33,315 nucleotides of DNA from positions 1-33,315 of the forward strand of contig NZ_BAHD01000070.1 in assembly GCF_000298215.1 (NCBI RefSeq), given 5' to 3'. The notes below the pieces were generated by a model. It searched no databases. It was not told the DNA's origin and was given only the letters and a program-made list of their open reading frames with translations. This document shows, piece after piece, positions 8,474 through 15,871 of the stretch; positions within the stretch are counted from its first letter, which is position 1, and each line of letters begins with the position of its first letter. This DNA comes from Kineosphaera limosa NBRC 100340 (GTDB lineage: Bacteria; Actinomycetota; Actinomycetes; Actinomycetales; Dermatophilaceae). A program made the translations under genes and the position numbers.

Positions 8474-8568
8474 TCAGGTCTCGAGGATGAAGTCCGCGGC
8501 GCGCAGCTCGATGACGTGCTCGCCGAGGGTGTGTCCCCGCCTCCGCACCGGTGTTGGGCGATCGCTCA
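8474..8568 (-). pseudogene. remnant of a Uma2-type C-terminus
   Basis: Reading the minus strand, about 30 codons end at a TGA (8476-8474) with a peptide finishing LGEHVIELRAADFILET. This resembles the last residues of the two Uma2-type genes nearby (FGDQVIDLAATDLLR and IGAHTLTLTAADLTD). A stop lies upstream in frame and there is no start or core domain, so I read it as the leftover tail of a third copy. The match is short, so this is tentative. Confidence 0.35.
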
Positions 8569-8598
8569 GGTGAATCTCAGGTTAAGCGCAGGTTAACC
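8566..8598. promoter_or_regulatory. three tandem 11-bp repeats, probable response-regulator operator
   Basis: TCAGGTGAATC (8566-8576), TCAGGTTAAGC (8577-8587) and GCAGGTTAACC (8588-8598) are contiguous direct repeats of exactly 11 bp. Head-to-tail 11-bp units are the usual layout of OmpR/PhoB-family sites such as PHO boxes. They lie 71 bases before the start of the metalloprotease gene, with TTGACG at 8626-8631 as a possible -35. The regulator is not identified. Confidence 0.5.
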
Positions 8599-8668
8599 GA
8601 TGGGACGGAAACAGCACGCGCTCCTTTGACGTGCTTTCACGGATGAATCTCGAATCAGGAGGATTCAC

Positions 8669-10009
8669 ATGTCCCGCCTCGCTGCGCGCCGCCGCATAGC
8701 CGCCACCCTTCCTTGCCAGGCGTCGCCGGTCGGCGGCGGGTCGAGGGCAGGGGGTCCCGCGGCCGCCCAGGACCAGGCCCCTGTCGCGTCCGCCGACGTG
8801 GTCGGGGTAGGCAACGAGGTCGTCGCGGTGGTGCGGCGGATGATGGTGCGGCTGGTTGCCGCCGCTGTCGCTGTTGTCGGCTGCCCGGTGCTGCTGTCCG
8901 ACAGCGGGTTGCGCCCGGATTCGTGGGCGACCGCCCAGCCGCCGGCCCCGCACGCCCGTTCGGCCGACGCCGCAGCTGTCGACCCTCCTGACCCTCTCCT
9001 GCCGATCCCGGCGCAGTCTGGGGTTGTGGTCAGCGCTGCTCCCGACCATCACTACGTGTCGCCGAACGCCAAGTTCACCGTCACGGGTCGGATCAGCAAC
9101 GAGGGCGCGGCATTCAAGGATGCAGCTCACGCGCTGCTGGAGCAGAGGTTCGGCGGCGAGTGGGTGCCGGTGGGCAAGCCGGTGAAGGCCGCGGCCGACG
9201 GAACGTACGCGCTACCTGCGGTGTCGGAGGACCTGCAGGCGCAGACGAGCTACCGGGTGGTCGTGCCGAGGGGAGGGGCCACGCTCGCGACCTCGAGGGA
9301 GTTCACCATCGAGCTGGCGGCCGGCAGGCACACGGCCTTCAAGCTGTTGGGCGGCGCGCGCTGGCAGCCCTGTGCCGGCACGCAGGTGCGCGAGATCAAG
9401 TACGGCATCAACCTGGCCTCGATCCCGCCGGGCTACGCCGGCGCCGACGAGGCCGCCAAGCGCGCGGCGATGATTGCTGACGTGGCGGGCGCGGTCGAGC
9501 AGCTCGCCCTGGCCACCGGGTTGAAGTTCACGCGTGTCGAGCACGAGCAGCCGATTCCACAGCAGCCTGGGAGCGGCGCCGCGGCCCTGCAGCCGTTTCT
9601 CGGCGGTGCCGAGCTGGTGATCGGCTTCGCGGACAATTCGGCGTCGGCCACGTCGACTCTCCTGCCGGCGAAGGTGGGCAGGTCGTCGGGTTGGGGCAGT
9701 TACGTCGACACCAACGGCGACGGCTTCATCGACCAGGGCTATGTCGTTCTCGACGCCCGCCATCGGCTGGACGGTGGTTACAAATCCAGTCGCAACGGCA
9801 CCTGGCAGCAGATCATCATGCATGAGGTGGCACATGCCTCGGGGCTGTCTCATCCCGACGACGCCAAGCAGCTGATGCACCCGCAGATCAACCCCGCACT
9901 GACGACGTGGGGTGCCGGCGACCTCAACGGCCTCCAGCGGATAGGTCTCCGTCCGAAGCAGGACAGCCCCAAGCGCATCGCGGGCCTGCGCGGCGACGCC
10001 TGCGCCTGA
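8669..10009 (+). CDS. secreted metzincin-type zinc metalloprotease
   Basis: A 446-residue protein whose catalytic domain carries HEVAHASGLSH (zinc ligands His385, His389, His395; Glu386 general base) followed by LMHP, a Met-turn typical of metzincins. A DTNGDGFID loop (347-355) looks like an EF-hand/dockerin-type calcium site. Residues about 125-215 look like a beta-sandwich before the protease domain. ATG 8669 has a good AGGAGG. However, the first 57 residues do not look like a signal peptide, and a hydrophobic stretch with a possible lipobox (AVVGC) begins at MMVRLVAAA (ATG 8840/8843). The mature protein may be a lipoprotein starting there, or the segment may be a membrane anchor. It is probably under the 11-bp repeat operator upstream. 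Confidence 0.8.
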   Translation: MSRLAARRRIAATLPCQASPVGGGSRAGGPAAAQDQAPVASADVVGVGNEVVAVVRRMMVRLVAAAVAVVGCPVLLSDSGLRPDSWATAQPPAPHARSADAAAVDPPDPLLPIPAQSGVVVSAAPDHHYVSPNAKFTVTGRISNEGAAFKDAAHALLEQRFGGEWVPVGKPVKAAADGTYALPAVSEDLQAQTSYRVVVPRGGATLATSREFTIELAAGRHTAFKLLGGARWQPCAGTQVREIKYGINLASIPPGYAGADEAAKRAAMIADVAGAVEQLALATGLKFTRVEHEQPIPQQPGSGAAALQPFLGGAELVIGFADNSASATSTLLPAKVGRSSGWGSYVDTNGDGFIDQGYVVLDARHRLDGGYKSSRNGTWQQIIMHEVAHASGLSHPDDAKQLMHPQINPALTTWGAGDLNGLQRIGLRPKQDSPKRIAGLRGDACA

Positions 10010-10054
10010 CGGTCGGGGGACCGGCGTCCGCACGCCTGCCCAGATGAGAGGTCC

Positions 10055-10076
10055 CTCATCGGCGCCTCATCGTCGG
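10055..10076. promoter_or_regulatory. two 11-bp direct repeats before the solenoid gene
   Basis: CTCATCGGCGC (10055-10065) and CTCATCGTCGG (10066-10076) share eight or nine of 11 positions and are contiguous. This spacing could fit an OmpR-type regulator. The first copy also forms a 6-bp hairpin with GATGAG at 10043-10048, so the signal may instead be the end of the metalloprotease transcript. Confidence 0.3.
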
Positions 10077-10174
10077 GCCATTTTCGTCCCGCAGTGTTGG
10101 TGATGTCGGCGGAACCGCCGGCTCGGCCGGCGGGGCCAATCCTGCGGCCGTGACACACACGAGGGAGCACCATC

Positions 10175-10696
10175 ATGCGCGTCATCAATCGTCGGAACAT
10201 CTCCATGGGCCTGGCCGCACTGGTTTCCAGCGGTGCCATGGTCGGGATCAGCGCAATGCCCGCGGAGGCGTCGACGCGGACCTGCAATGGCACGATCAGC
10301 AACCGCAGCATCGACGACAACATCCGGGTGCGGCCCGGCGCGACCTGCATCATCAACCGCAGCACAATCGACGGCAACATCAGCGTGGGGGCGAACGCGA
10401 CGCTGCGCGTCAACCGCAGCACGGTCGACGGCAACATCGAGTCGAACAACCACAAGTGGGTCATCGTCAACAACTCCACCGTCGACGGCAACATCAAGCT
10501 GCAGCGCGGTCAGTCGACGACGCTGACCGCCAACCGCGTCGACGGCAACATCGAGCTGCTGCGCAACCGCGGCCGCCAGGCCGTGTCGACCAACCGCGTC
10601 GACGGCAACCTCAAGTGCTCCTCGAACCGAAACGCGATCACCGGCGGCCGCAACGTCGTCGACGGCAACAAGGAAGGCCAGTGCCGCCGCCTGTGA
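10175..10696 (+). CDS. secreted repeat protein, predicted small beta-solenoid
   Basis: A 173-residue protein with a Sec signal peptide (basic start, hydrophobic core, likely cleavage after AEA near residue 32). The mature part is built of seven units of about 19-20 residues, each marked by a [IV]D[GD]N[ILK] core: SIDDNI, TIDGNI, TVDGNI, TVDGNI, RVDGNI, RVDGNL, VVDGNK. An Asn often precedes the turn (NRS, NNS, ANR, TNR). Regular spacing with an Asn ladder suggests a right- or left-handed beta-helix. Four Cys residues lie near the ends (two early, two late) and could form capping disulfides. GAGGGAG precedes ATG 10175. No enzymatic motif is visible, so a surface or structural role is possible. 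A perfect 21-bp hairpin follows. Confidence 0.8.
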   Translation: MRVINRRNISMGLAALVSSGAMVGISAMPAEASTRTCNGTISNRSIDDNIRVRPGATCIINRSTIDGNISVGANATLRVNRSTVDGNIESNNHKWVIVNNSTVDGNIKLQRGQSTTLTANRVDGNIELLRNRGRQAVSTNRVDGNLKCSSNRNAITGGRNVVDGNKEGQCRRL

Positions 10697-10706
10697 TGCA
10701 CGCTTG

Positions 10707-10758
10707 ACACAAACCGGGATCGTCGGCAGATGGGGGGGCCGACGATCCCGGTTTGTGT
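10707..10758. terminator. perfect 21-bp stem terminator, probably bidirectional
   Basis: 10707-10727 is the exact reverse complement of 10738-10758, with a 10-base G-rich loop. It sits 11 bases after the solenoid gene and 35 bases from the stop of the convergent Uma2-type gene, so it can serve both. It lacks a T tract. Confidence 0.8.
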
Positions 10759-10793
10759 GAGGCACTGTGTGCGTGCGGTGAATGCGGGTCGCG

Positions 10794-11342
10794 TCAGCGG
10801 AGGAGGTCGGTGGCGGCCAGGTCGATGACCTGGTCGCCGAACTGCAGGCTGACCTGGTCGCAAGGAGTTGCGTCGAGATAGTCGTTGTCGACGATCTGGT
10901 TGAAGAGGCGCAGGGTGGGCAAGGGACCGCGCACATCGACGACGAGGTAGTTCGGGATGCCGGCGCGGGCGTACTCGCGGCGCTTGGTGCCGAGGTCGGT
11001 GCGCGCGGTCGAGGGGGAGAGCACCTCGACGACGAGGAGGGTGTTGGCCGCGCCGACCCTCAGCTCACCTCCGGGCGAGAGTCGGGCGACCAGCAGATCG
11101 GGCAGGCGCAGCGTCGGCGTCGGCAATGGCAGGTCCAAGGCGGCGTGGGCTGCGATGAACCACTCCTGCCGGGACAACCCGCGCGCCCGCAGCAGGTCTT
11201 GAAGGCTGGACGCGGCATAGACGTTCTCGTGACTCTCTGGGGGCACCATCACCGGCACGCCGCCGACGAGTTCCCACACGCCTTCCCGGTCGGCGGTCCA
11301 GGCGTAGAACTCGGCGACCGTCAGGCTCGTGGCGGTACTCAT
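10794..11342 (-). CDS. Uma2 family (DUF820) restriction-endonuclease-fold protein
   Basis: A 182-residue protein with the usual Uma2 layout: an N-terminal LTVAEFYAW...ELVGGVPV segment, then PDLLVAR (catalytic Asp), VVEVLSPST (Glu and following residues) and KRREYARAGIPNYLVVD (catalytic Lys), and a short C-terminal beta segment ending DLAATDLLR. These match the PD-(D/E)XK fold assigned to the family. It starts at ATG 11342. Uma2 genes occur in many copies in actinobacteria and cyanobacteria and their biological role is unclear. Here an internally deleted copy lies just upstream and a third C-terminal remnant lies at 8474. Confidence 0.85.
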   Translation of the reverse strand: MSTATSLTVAEFYAWTADREGVWELVGGVPVMVPPESHENVYAASSLQDLLRARGLSRQEWFIAAHAALDLPLPTPTLRLPDLLVARLSPGGELRVGAANTLLVVEVLSPSTARTDLGTKRREYARAGIPNYLVVDVRGPLPTLRLFNQIVDNDYLDATPCDQVSLQFGDQVIDLAATDLLR

Positions 11343-11500
11343 GCGGCGGCTCCTTCCTGCAATCTCTCAAGTATGCCCGGGGCGGTCCCGACCCGCCGAG
11401 CCTAAAACGCGTCGGAGGGGTGCCGCTGGCGCCGGCGCTGCGCCTATGGATAACGCGTCCGCCTGGGCGCTGCCATCTCATGCCCGAGCTCGGCGCGGGA

Positions 11501-11785
11501 TCAATCCGTGAGGTCGGCGGCGGTGAGGGTGAGCGTGTGGGCACCGATCTGCAGGGTGACGATGGCGCCGTCGCCGGCTGGGTCGGCGTAGCGCGGCGTG
11601 CCGTCGAGCCCGGCCTCGAATCGGTCGAACAGTGTCAGTCGTGGCGGGTCGGCGGGGGAGCCACCGGTCTCGATGACGAGGTAGGCGGGGATGCCGCCGA
11701 CGAGCTCGTACGCGTCTTCGTGCTCGTCGCAGAAACGATCCCACTCGTCCAGCGTGAGCGGGCGTAGCGGGGTTTGCAGGCTCAT
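11501..11785 (-). CDS. Uma2-type protein with the catalytic core deleted in frame
   Basis: A 94-residue protein starting at ATG 11785 behind a good AGGAGG. It has the Uma2 N-terminus (LTLDEWDRF...YELVGGIP) fused directly to the family's C-terminal half (AYLVIE..., ending TLTLTAADLTD). Compared with the 182-residue neighbour, the stretch with PDLLV, VVEVLSPST and KRREY is missing, so no nuclease activity is expected. The joint falls at GGIP|AYLVIE. The full-length copy has similar GGVP and AGIP sequences at the two matching places, so a short-homology deletion explains it. It could be an inert remnant or a small partner protein; the frame and ribosome binding site are intact. Confidence 0.7.
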   Translation of the reverse strand: MSLQTPLRPLTLDEWDRFCDEHEDAYELVGGIPAYLVIETGGSPADPPRLTLFDRFEAGLDGTPRYADPAGDGAIVTLQIGAHTLTLTAADLTD

Positions 11786-11875
11786 AGCGTGCCTCCTCTC
11801 CATTGATCCAGTGTGCCGGGGTGATCCCGGTGCGCCAACCCAATCGCGGCGTGGGCCACCGGCAAAACTCCGGGT

Positions 11876-11903
11876 CTCAGCTGTGCGCGAGGCGAGCCGA
11901 TCG
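11876..11903 (+). promoter_or_regulatory. sigma-28 (FliA)-like promoter of second flagellin
   Basis: CTCA (11876-11879), a 16-base spacer and GCCGATCG (11896-11903), 53 bases before the start of the flagellin at 11957. The -35 half and the GCCGAT core match exactly. Confidence 0.65.
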
Positions 11904-11956
11904 GAGGATCGGACCCCGCGCAGCAGATCCATGGACGGAAGGACGTCGACTCGGCC

Positions 11957-13347
11957 ATGCAGATCAATCAGAACATCTCCGCCCTGTTCGCTTACCGCTC
12001 TCTGACGAACAACCAGAACGGCGTGTCTACGAGCATGGAGCGGCTGTCGTCCGGGCTGCGGATCAACCGCGCGGCAGATGATGCCGCCGGCCTGGCCATC
12101 TCCGAGAACATGCGGACTCAGGTGAACGGCCTCAATCAAGGGGCCCGCAACGCCGGCGACGGCATCTCCCTACTGCGGACCGCAGAAGGTGCGCTGAACG
12201 AGACCCACGCGATTCTGCAGCGGATGCGCACGCTTGCCGTGCAGGCGGCGAACGTCGGGGTGATGACCTCGGAGAATCTGCAGATGGTCCAGGTAGAGAT
12301 GGGTCAGCTGATCGCCGAGATCGACCGCATTGCGTACGAAACCGAGTTCAACGGCACCTCGCTGCTGGACGGTACCTTTCGGGAAAAAAGCTGCAGGTGG
12401 GGGCCAATGCCGGCGACACCAAACCAGTGAACATCATCAGCGCCCTCGTCCCGGCCGTCCCGGGTCGCCCGGCGATCCCGCCAGAGCCTGCTGCTGTCGC
12501 ACTCTGGGAGGTCCACGACCCGGCGCGCCTGGCTGCCATCGCAGATCCGGTGTCGTTTACGCACACGATAGACAGCCAGACAACGACGGTGGACGTCAGC
12601 ATGAATCCGCTGCCCACCACTCTCGAGGACCTTGTCGACCAACTCAATAACGACCCGGCGTTCAGCGCGGCCTTCACCGCCAGTCCCGGCGCTCGCAGTG
12701 CCTTGGACGGCACGAGCGTGAACGAGAACCTCATCGTCACAGCCAAGGAGGGCGGCGCCGGTGACATCAGCGTCGTCGGGATCCCCAATACGGTGAGCAA
12801 GGAGCAGAAGCGGGCCGGTCGCAACGAGATCCCCGCGACGCCCGAGATTCCGGCACGGGGCCGCGGGTACGGGTCCGAAGACATCCTGGGCGCGATTGAC
12901 GTCACCCGCGAGGCAGGGTCATTGACGACGACCACGATCATTCCTGCCTTTCCCGGCGGCACCATCGGTGGGACGAGTCCCGGATTCGGAACCATCCGCG
13001 AAACGCCCGTGATCACCCTTCCCCCCACCCCGCGTCGGGAAGAGACACACACGGACACCTGGAACTCAGGCGCCTACGACGCGATCATCCAGATCGACCG
13101 CGCCATCGCCATCGTCAGCAAGGGGCGCGCGGAGATGGGTGCCACCGAGAACGCGCTGGACCACACCATCAGGTCGGTGAGCGTCTCCGCCGAGAACCTT
13201 GCCCTGTCGGAAAGCCGCATTCGCGATGCCGACATGGCCAAAGAGATCGTCGACCTGCAACGGTGGCAGATCCTTGCTCAGGCCTCGATGCAGATGCTCT
13301 CGCAGGCCAACATGGTGCCGCAGAGCGTGCTCAAGCTCCTGCAGTAG
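11957..13347 (+). pseudogene. second flagellin, split by a one-base frameshift at an A6 tract
   Basis: The first frame (11957-12429) encodes a canonical flagellin N-terminus (INQNISALFAYRSL, RLSSGLRINRAADDAAGLAI) and then runs into unrelated residues after LLDGTFRE. The rest continues in another frame to 13347: about 220 residues of variable domain, including a Flagellin_IN-like stretch (TTLEDLVDQLNNDPAF), then the conserved C-terminus (SESRIRDADMAKEIVDLQ, ending VPQSVLKLLQ). The change falls at six A residues (12384-12389). One extra A restores one protein of about 463 residues reading EKKLQVGANAGDT, like LQVGANAADQ in the canonical flagellin. Both halves have normal codon use. It may be a sequencing error, a fresh mutation, phase variation or frameshifting. 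It is larger than the 270-residue flagellin because of the variable insert. Confidence 0.8.
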
Positions 13348-13528
13348 GCCTTCAGCCGGACATGCCGGTGGAGCTGCGCTCCGTCCGGTGGTCGAGTCGT
13401 GCCCCAGTTCGAGTCCGACGTCACGCCACCGAAGCCCTGCGCAAATCGGACAAGAAGTGCGAAAAGCGAGTGCTGCCCAGGTTTCATTCAGCCAATCTGA
13501 TTGTCCCGTGGCGACTTTGAACAGACGA

Positions 13529-13556
13529 CTCAGACGCCTGAGGGCAGCGTCGATGG
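13529..13556 (+). promoter_or_regulatory. sigma-28 (FliA)-like promoter of the TIG-repeat protein
   Basis: CTCA (13529-13532), a 16-base spacer and GTCGATGG (13549-13556), one mismatch from GCCGAT, 80 bases before ATG 13637. A short inverted repeat (CTCAG/CTGAG, 13529-13542) overlaps the -35 element. Confidence 0.5.
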
Positions 13557-13636
13557 GGCAGGCACAACGCCGAGTCACCCCAGGCACGGCGAGCCACGGA
13601 CGGCCACCACCTCCCCAGGTGGCGAAGGAGAATGAA

Positions 13637-15640
13637 ATGTCACGGATGAAGAACTGGGTCGGCGCGAGCGCGGTTGCGATGCTGGCCGGTGCCAGCCTCG
13701 TTGCCGCCCCTGCAGTTCAGGCAGCCCCCCTTACTTCCAGCATTGCGAAGGCTGTGGCCTTCGCTCCGGCCGCGGACGCCGCGCCGGCCAAGCCGAAGTT
13801 CGGCAAGATCTCGGTCGCCAAGGGCGCGGCTCGCGACACGACCGCCATCACGATCAGCGGCACCAACTTCGACACCGCCGAGGGCAAGACCACGGTCAAG
13901 GTCGGCGACGCCACCCTGACCGCTGCCGTCTCTGCCTCGTCGATCGCCTTCACGATGCCGAAGCTCGCAGCGGGCGGCGACCCCAAGGCGACGATCTCTG
14001 TCACCTCGGGCGAGGCCTCGAAGGACTTCAAGTTCACGTACGTCATCCCCGCGGTCAAGGTGACCGTCGACAAGACGAAGCTCAAGCCGGTGCCGGACAG
14101 CGTCCTGCTCGAGGTCACCCCGACGGGTGACGTCAAGCCCGGCGACAAGTTCACCGTGAAGAACGGTGCCGGCGAGGAGATGGCGGCCGAGGCGACCGCC
14201 ACGGCGACGCCGGCCGAGGGCAAGGTGTCCGCGAAGGACAACAAGCTCTACGTCCACCTCGACAAGCGCGCGTCGACGACCGAGAAGGGCACGAGCTTCA
14301 CGGTCTTCAACGAGTGGAACAAGAAGGGCCAGACGATCAAGCTGTCGTGGAACCCGGCCATCCCGACGCTCAAGGCAGCCGTCAAGACCGAGAAGATCAC
14401 CCCGGACGGTGGCGTGCTCACCCTCACGGGCAAGAACCTTGCGTATGTTGCGGCTGGTACGTCCGGTACGACGGCCGGTGGCATCAAGTTCAGCCACGTC
14501 GAGACGACGCCGACGGACGCGGTCAAGATCACCAAGCCGACCAACGAAGCGGGCCTGACCAGCGCCAAGGCCGGAAGCTGGTGGTATGTCGACGAGACCA
14601 AGAAGGACCAGATCCAGGTCAAGGTCCCCGCGCGCGGCACCGACAAGAAGACCGACAAGTCCTTCACCATCACCGCCACGAACAAGTGGGACTCGCCGAG
14701 CAAGGCGATGAAGGTCAACTGGCTCGAGAACAAGACGGCCCTGAAGGTCAAGAAGGGAACGAAGCTTGAGCTGGACGCGGTCAGCGGCGGCACGATCGTC
14801 TTTGAGGGCGACAAGACCTACCTCGACCTCGTTGCGAGCATGAAGCTCAACGACAAGGCCCTGGAAGAGGCCGAGACCGCTGCAGCTTTGGATGAGGCCG
14901 ACTCAGGTTGGTTCTACAACGCGACGGCCAAGTCCTTGACCGTCAAGGCCGGTGGAAACGACCGGGCCCTGGGCACCGTCAACCTCACCGCCGTCAACAA
15001 GTGGGGCAACGACATCAAGGCCGTCAAGGTCAAGTACGTCGCCCCCAAGATGGGCACGGTGGCCATCGGTACGACCAAGGAAGGCTCCGTCGCCGGTGGC
15101 GTCGATATCGAACTGACCGGTGACAAGGTGTCGACGGCCAAGACCGTCAGGATCGGTACGACCGATTACGAGATCAAGGCCGAAAAGGGAACCGGCGCCA
15201 CCGCCGCTGTTGCCTGGATCGACGGTGCCAAGATCAAGGTGACGATGCCCGAGATCAAGGCGTCCGAGTGGACTGCCGGCGCCACCCAGAAGCAGGTCGT
15301 GGTGTCTCTGCTCAACGAGTGGAGGGGCAAGAGCAACGGGGTCGTCTTCACCTACAAGGCTGCGGCCACGTCGGTGACCGCCAGCCCGCTCGCGAGCGAC
15401 AACACCGAGGATGTGACAGTGGTTATCACGGCCGCGACTGCTCAGCCGGGTGCAAAGGTCCTCGTGGACGGTAAGCCTGTGACGGCGACGGTGGACGACA
15501 CGAACAAGACGTTCTCCATCATCATGCCGAAGGTGACTCCGGCTCTCGCCAAGGACGCGACGAAGACCTCCAAGATCACCTTCGTCAACACCTACGGCAT
15601 CAAGAGCACCGACCTGTCCTTCGTCTACACGGGCAAGTAA
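13637..15640 (+). CDS. secreted protein of tandem Ig-like (IPT/TIG) repeats
   Basis: A 667-residue protein from ATG 13637 (GAAGGAG at 13624-13630). The N-terminus MSRMKNWVGA... with a hydrophobic core and an AVQA-A end is a Sec signal peptide, and it resembles the start of the protease at 15872 (MSRTTRWIGV). The rest is about six or seven units of 80-100 residues rich in Lys, Thr, Val and Asp. Several units close with a motif of the form N-[EK]-W (FNEWNKKG, TNKWDSPS, VNKWGNDI, LNEWRGKS; VNTYGIKS in the last). The first unit has the IPT/TIG-like core ITISGTNF. No catalytic motif, sortase signal or membrane anchor is seen. Placement after a flagellin and behind a sigma-28-like box suggests a flagellum-linked or motility-stage surface protein; this is inference. 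Confidence 0.75.
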   Translation: MSRMKNWVGASAVAMLAGASLVAAPAVQAAPLTSSIAKAVAFAPAADAAPAKPKFGKISVAKGAARDTTAITISGTNFDTAEGKTTVKVGDATLTAAVSASSIAFTMPKLAAGGDPKATISVTSGEASKDFKFTYVIPAVKVTVDKTKLKPVPDSVLLEVTPTGDVKPGDKFTVKNGAGEEMAAEATATATPAEGKVSAKDNKLYVHLDKRASTTEKGTSFTVFNEWNKKGQTIKLSWNPAIPTLKAAVKTEKITPDGGVLTLTGKNLAYVAAGTSGTTAGGIKFSHVETTPTDAVKITKPTNEAGLTSAKAGSWWYVDETKKDQIQVKVPARGTDKKTDKSFTITATNKWDSPSKAMKVNWLENKTALKVKKGTKLELDAVSGGTIVFEGDKTYLDLVASMKLNDKALEEAETAAALDEADSGWFYNATAKSLTVKAGGNDRALGTVNLTAVNKWGNDIKAVKVKYVAPKMGTVAIGTTKEGSVAGGVDIELTGDKVSTAKTVRIGTTDYEIKAEKGTGATAAVAWIDGAKIKVTMPEIKASEWTAGATQKQVVVSLLNEWRGKSNGVVFTYKAAATSVTASPLASDNTEDVTVVITAATAQPGAKVLVDGKPVTATVDDTNKTFSIIMPKVTPALAKDATKTSKITFVNTYGIKSTDLSFVYTGK

Positions 15641-15693
15641 GGCTGCTTGATGATCATCCGCTGAGGTGAGTCCCGTCAGGGGCCACCAACCGA

Positions 15694-15730
15694 CGATGCC
15701 GCGTCGCCCTTTGGGGGCGGCGCGGCATCG
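15694..15730 (+). terminator. terminator hairpin after the TIG-repeat gene
   Basis: 15694-15709 pairs with 15715-15730 over 16 positions with one G-T wobble, closed by TTTGG. It is 53 bases after the stop codon and 38 bases before the next sigma-28-like promoter, so it insulates the two genes. Confidence 0.75.
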
Positions 15731-15767
15731 CGCTTTCACGACTGAGTCGGAAGTCCGAGACTCCCGA

Positions 15768-15795
15768 CTCATACGGCCGTCCATGCGGCCGATAG
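15768..15795 (+). promoter_or_regulatory. sigma-28 (FliA)-like promoter of the subtilisin-like protease
   Basis: CTCA (15768-15771), a 16-base spacer and GCCGATAG (15788-15795), 76 bases before ATG 15872. An inverted repeat TGAGTCGG (15743-15750) / CCGACTCA (15764-15771) overlaps the -35 element and could bind a regulator. Confidence 0.65.
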
Positions 15796-15871
15796 GCATG
15801 TGCAAAGGACTGCGCGCAAAGGGATACGCGCACCACGGATGGCGCCCGCGGGGCCGACAGAGGAGCGAACG

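Noticed and set aside
12384-12390. dnaX-like programmed frameshift signal (AAAAAAG)
   Set aside because: The heptamer is not in the A AAA AAG phase required by the zero frame (codons read GAA AAA AGC), and I see no clear downstream stimulatory hairpin. Frameshifting remains possible by single-tRNA slippage but is not the classical signal.
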